DNA of 64,000 nucleotides from Rhodotorula mucilaginosa (Eukaryota; Basidiomycota; Microbotryomycetes; Sporidiobolales; Sporidiobolaceae). Below the pieces are notes generated by a model, which saw nothing but the letters and a program-made list of their open reading frames with translations, was not told the DNA's origin and ran no database searches. The position numbers were made by a program, and so were the translations under genes. Location of the stretch: the NCBI GenBank assembly GCA_034406715.1, contig CP137864.1, positions 1,240,001 through 1,304,000 of the forward strand, read 5' to 3'. This document shows positions 59,753-64,000 of the stretch, in pieces (within the stretch, counting starts at the first letter, position 1; every line of letters starts with the position of its first letter).

Positions 59753-62700
59753 ATGAGCGTCTTCAGGCGCCGCAAGAGCTCGAGCAAACCACGCAATGGA
59801 ACCGAGTCTGCGCCCAGGCTGCCCACTACACTCGACAAACACTCGACGTTTGGCGGACCGCGTCGAGTCGCGTCAGGACCCGCAAGTCCAGCGAGCCCCG
59901 CAAGCCAGCCAGATCCGCTAGCACCGCACTCGCCAGTCCATATCGACGACTTTGGCCGGCCCGTCCTGCAGCGACCTACGTTCGCGGCTGTCCGAGACGA
60001 GGCCCGTGAGGCAGACGGCGCCGCTCAGGCCGACATGCAATTGCTCTACGGTTACGGACCGATCGGGACAACAGTCGAGCTCGGTATAGTCAAGGTGGAG
60101 AAGATTGCGGTCGCGTGCGCAGAAGAGATCCGGTCCCGAGGTACGCTCGCGCATCTTTCAGATTGCATCTCGAGGCTGAGTTCGAACGCATCTATTCGCA
60201 GGTCTCGACACGCCCCTCGTTTTGTCGACGATGGCGCTCGACCTGACGGTCGATGCCGTCAACTCGCTATGTCGAGCTTATATCGCCGATCCGGCATCCC
60301 TGGCCGATTTGCACCTCGCCGATCCGGTTTCCATTTCGGCATTTCTCAAGTGGGCCCTCGCGCGGCTCGTCAACGACGAAGGCGGACGCGGATTCGTCAC
60401 TTGGAATGCGTACAAGAGTTTCAAGATCGCAGAGAGAGGTGCGTCTTTCTCGTACCGTCATCCGCGCGAAGCACGCCGCTGACAAGGAGACCTACCCGGC
60501 CGCAGATTCCGGATTCTCAACGAGCGCATGCTCGGCATGCCTGATCGCTCGACTACCGCCAGCTTCCGGCAGACTTCTGTAAGTATCGCGAGACTATCTC
60601 TGTGCCAAAGCCCCTGCTCATTGCCTCTCTCGCGCACACAGATCGATCTTGCTCGCCTTGTTCTCGTCAGTCGCGGCTCACAGCGCCAAAAACGGGTTGC
60701 CGCCGCGAAAACTCGCCGCGCTCTTCTCTCCCTACGTCTTTGGACTCAGCGACGACCGCAGCTTCGACGAGACGTACCAAGAGTGGCAGCGCTCGACCGA
60801 CGCGCTCGAGCACATCCTGCTGAGCTACCTCCGGTATCAAGGGACAACTGGCCTGCTACCGACATTCTTGCAACCCTTCGTCGCCGGGTATCCGGAAATA
60901 CTTGGTCTGACGGAAGACGCTGGCGCTTCGGTGCGAGAGCATCCGGGCGCCCGTCTCGAGGAAGCCACGCGCGTCCGGAGATGTACTCGCTTCCACAGTC
61001 GCAACCTGATTCGGCAAGCCGGAACGTGAGCCTCGTCGGAGGTGTATCGTTAAGCGAGTAGAAACTGACAGCCGTTCTGCAGGTGGAAACTGCCGCACTC
61101 GCGAGATTGGCAGCTCCTGTTCGCGCCGACAGCCCCCATCTCGCCGGACGAGCCGATCTACACGCCTTCGTATCGCCACTTGCTCAACATCCGAGCCGTT
61201 CACGGTCTCGACGACGAGGAAGACGACGACCTGCAGCGGTATCGCTCCACGGTACAGAAAGAGTGGGCCAAGTTCGGCGAGATTGGCTTCCAGGACGTCG
61301 ACTCGGCCAAGCTCGAATTCGACTTGACAGAGAGCGAACGGGAAGCCTCGCGACGGAAGCGCGACACGCTCGATTGGTCAACTTTCGAGACGGCGGGCTT
61401 CGCCGGACGGGAAATGTTCGCGCCGACCGATCTCGTCTTTCACCAAAACATCGGCCAACGGGTGACGACGTGGCCGTCCTCGCAAAAGGACATCTCTCAG
61501 CGACTTCGCGAAGCCGAAAAGGCTTTGCCGCCCTTCCCTTACGACACTACGCCGCACGAGGAAGGACGCGTCAAGATCGACGCCCTCTTCTTCGAATCGT
61601 GGGCGGACGTCCTGGTCGGTGGCGGCTGGGCTCGCGACGAGCTCAAGGAAAGCAACTTTGCTCTCATTCATTGGAAGAGCCGACCGCGAGACGTCCGGAT
61701 GCCGCTTGCTGTCGCCAAGGAGGAAGACCCGCGCACGGAGGAACGGTGGTTCCTCGTCGAGGAGTATGTCCCGAAACAGTACCGCGAGGCCCTGCTGGTC
61801 GACCCGAACATCGTACGCACTGATCTCCTCAAAGAAGCTGTCCGAGCAATGACTGACCCTGTGTCCACCTGCAGGTGAAAAAGACAAGCAAGCGAAGCTC
61901 CTTCCTGCGGTCCGTCCGGCGAAGAAGCGGCGGCGGCGTCAAGGATGCCCCCTTGCCGCCAACACCTCCGCAACAACGCTCGGCTGCAGGCTTTGACAAG
62001 CTCATGTCGGCGCCTCTGAGCTCGTCGCACGGGCGGTCCCGCGGCGCGCACCACCTCAGTCCCATCGACGAAGCAGTCTTCAGCTCGAATAACCACGAGA
62101 CACAATCCATGTCGCTCTCGCCTCTGAAGCTGTCTGCGACGGAAGCTCGGGGACCGGCGGCAAAACCTCGCCAGAGCGAGTCGACGGCACCCAGCGTTTC
62201 TACGACCCAAGGCACGTTCGCCGCGCGGTCGTACGCGCCGTCGACTTCGTATGCACCTTCGGTGGTCTCGACCGTCCAGGCTACGAATGGTCATGCGGGG
62301 GCCTCAACTCTGAATTTGCCCGCCGAGACTGCGTCCGTCGCCGTCTCCGACCGCCCGGCCTCGCCACCTCGGACCCCCGCCTACCCGACTCATGAACCTG
62401 AACCTGCAGCCGCAACCGGCGCTATCGCCACCGCCAGCGGCAGCGCACCAGGGCTCGGCCTTCCCCCCGCCCTGGGCTCTGACAAGTCAGGTCCGGTCGG
62501 CAAGAAGGGTGGCCTGATGGCGCGAATCGGGACGGCGCGCAAAGTCAGCGGCGACAAGATTGTCAAGTTCTTCAACAATACTACGCACAAGGACGAGCCT
62601 GCGTCGTCTTCTTCGACGAGTGGTGGTGCTATTTCGGCTTTCTTGCGCGATACCAAGCCTGGCCTGCCTCCGCTTGGACCAGTCTCGGGTGCTGCGACTT

Positions 62701-63128
62701 CCGCCGCCACACCGCCTCCGCCGCCACCGCCGAAGAAGAAGAGCGACGACTCTGCGTCCGTCCTCGCGAGGTCGGCGCCGGGAACGCCGAGCCTCGAAGC
62801 TGCGGCCGAATTCGACAGCGCGGCTGCGAACGCGTACGACGGTTTGGCGAGCCCGACCGAAGAGGGCTTCCCTGCCAGTACGAACAACGGACACGGGGAC
62901 GCCTCGGCTGAGAAAGAGACCCTCTCGACGTCGCAGCAAGTGAGTGGTGTTCTTTCCGTTTCTCGATTCTGTCTTTGCTGATTCGCAGCATTCCTCCACT
63001 CTCTAAAGGCGCCGCCACGCACGGAGCGCACGCAGTCGAATGTGTCGACCCAATCTTCTCGCGTCGCCAACATCATCGGATTGTACGAACAACGAGACCG
63101 AAGCGTCGCGGCGGACAACTCGGCTTGA
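59753..63128 (+). CDS. MSB1: MSB1/Mug8-like cell polarity protein
   Basis: Seven exons, 59753..60140, 60202..60438, 60506..60578, 60642..61025, 61083..61812, 61875..62939, 63009..63128, give 998 aa. The RhoGAP-like Msb1 region covers residues ~75-600: GYGPIGTTVELGIVKVEKIA, RGLDTPLVLSTMALDL, WALARLVNDEGGRGFVTW, LPPASGRLLSILLALFSSVA, AHSAKNGLPPRKLAALFSPY, WKLPHSRDWQLLFAPTAP, then YRHLLNIRAVHG. No arginine-finger motif is obvious. The C-terminal ~390 residues are Ser/Pro/Ala-rich with a poly-Pro run and end VANIIGLYEQRDRS. Yeast Msb1 works in Cdc42/Rho1 polarity. Exon 3 had to be read in the frame that gives ACLIARLPPASG; a more attractive-looking frame there breaks both junctions. The acceptor of exon 7 (CTAAAG) is plausible but unproven. 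Confidence 0.85.
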
Positions 63129-63402
63129 TGAGCCGTGACGCGTGATTCTCTTCTTTCTGCCTTTCTTTGCCTGTGAAGACCTCTTAGCTAGATTATCCCT
63201 CCCTCTCCTGTTGGCATAGTTTCCCCCCCTCTGCACGCTTGCAACTGAAGCCCCATCACGCACACACCCTTGCGACTCGCTTGCTTAGGATGCGGAGAAC
63301 GAGAATATGCATATGTTGCGATAAACATCGGAACTTGTTCTACAACGACAGGGTGGGTGATGGTGTAGCTTGCTTCTGTATGCGTGGCGGGACCTGCTCT
63401 AA

Positions 63403-64000
63403 TTAGCGCTTGAGGTGCATCCTCATACTTCCCGGCTCTCCCGCCATGCCCTTCCTCTGCCCAAACCAGCCCTTATCCGCCTCGCCCGGTCTCGCGCCAT
63501 CTGCATCTCGCGGGTCCTCGACCGCCTGCGAGAGGATCGGGCCGTCGTCGTGCCGGTGCGAGAGGAACTCGAGGCAGGCTTGGACGGTCCGGTCGAGGAT
63601 GAGGAAGGGGGACGCGCGCGCGCCGACGAGTTTGGCGGCGAGGGGGACGACGAGGAACACGTCCGAGAAGGACGAGTGCTCGGAACCGACTGTGAGGAGA
63701 CATTTTCCCAGTGGAGCATCAGCGTCACGGGACCCTCTCTCTCGGGCTGAGCTGAGCGAACCGAAGAAGCCAATACAGGGAGCGTCGAAGCTCACCAAGA
63801 GTCATGAGCCAGCCTCTGACGCCCTTCTGTAACGACTTGACCGCCGTCTTGATCTCTTCGAACCGCTCGCTCCAGAGCGTAAAGCTCTCGCTGTTGATAA
63901 CCAGCAACGGGACCGCGATCCCTGCCTGTTTTGCAGAGTTGGCGTTCTCGTCGCCGCGAGCGGGAGAAGAAGAAGCAGACGAAGTGGCCGCCTTCCTTTC
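63403..64000 (-). CDS. PAF-acetylhydrolase-like esterase, copy 2 (C-terminal part, cut by window edge)
   Basis: Exons 63796..64000 (5' end off the window) and 63403..63689. The reading frame gives IAVPLLVINSESFTLWSERF, GVRGWLMTL joined to VGSEHSSFSD with the catalytic His, and a tail ending GMAGEPGSMRMHLKR. Copy 1 has LLVINSESFTLWKEHY, DRWLMTM, IGSIHTSFSD and PMEGTPGSMRTHVRP at the same places, with the intron at the same codon and phase. The nucleophile and Asp lie outside the window. It converges on MSB1, stops about 275 nt apart. Confidence 0.88.

Noticed and set aside
60506-60578. Frame reading FRILNERMLGMPDRS in MSB1 exon 3
   Set aside because: Attractive-looking, but it breaks phase at both neighbouring introns. 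The other frame gives ACLIARLPPASG and matches the family.

Overview
The window is nuclear DNA of a basidiomycete fungus, most likely a GC-rich red yeast of the Pucciniomycotina (Rhodotorula/Sporobolomyces-like). The evidence is high GC, very dense short spliceosomal introns (mostly 50-90 nt, donors GTGAGT/GTGCGT/GTAAGT, CTRAY branch sites), about one gene per 2.4 kb on both strands, and protein families that all look fungal. The lineage is an inference. I see no rRNA, tRNA, CRISPR array, transposon or virus-derived element. Almost every gene was reconstructed exon by exon with reading phase checked across each junction, so most models are single-frame proteins from ATG to stop.

Layout. 1-14.1 kb: an RCK2/Srk1-like kinase (cut by the left edge), a TXNDC9/PLP1 phosducin-like protein, an SP/TP-rich unknown, an SGNH-type membrane protein, isoprenylcysteine methyltransferase STE14, PAL1 morphology protein, and a Rab5/Vps21 GTPase with a long acidic insertion. 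14.6-24.7 kb: beta-tubulin (15 exons), a WHI2-like BTB protein, an F-box protein, a nitronate monooxygenase and a PAF-acetylhydrolase-like esterase. 25-31 kb: a tandem pair of GNAT acetyltransferases, one with an in-frame stop, then dihydroxyacetone kinase. 31-46.8 kb: epsin, a membrane dipeptidase, four-RRM MRN1/Nrd1, mitochondrial tRNA-modifying MTO1, an HVA1-TUDOR protein with lysine/acid repeats, and an SRA-YDG protein. 46.9-64 kb: a CNH-domain protein, DEAD-box DBP5, a FUSC/aromatic-acid-exporter-like membrane protein, ribosome-assembly chaperone ACL4, an MSB1-like polarity protein, and the 3' part of a second PAF-acetylhydrolase paralog (cut by the right edge).

The genes do not form one pathway. 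Loose themes are membrane traffic and polarity (Rab5, epsin, PAL1, MSB1, CNH protein), prenyl-protein processing (STE14 and prenylated Rab5), RNA handling (DBP5, MRN1, MTO1, ACL4) and growth signalling (RCK2, WHI2-like). The parts that look unusual are local: the Rab5 insertion, micro-exons and an intron hairpin in beta-tubulin, a start codon split by an intron, two GC-AG introns, exon-edge repeats in the TUDOR protein, a CNH domain interrupted by hundreds of low-complexity residues, and the decaying GNAT duplicate. I found no convincing wholly new system.
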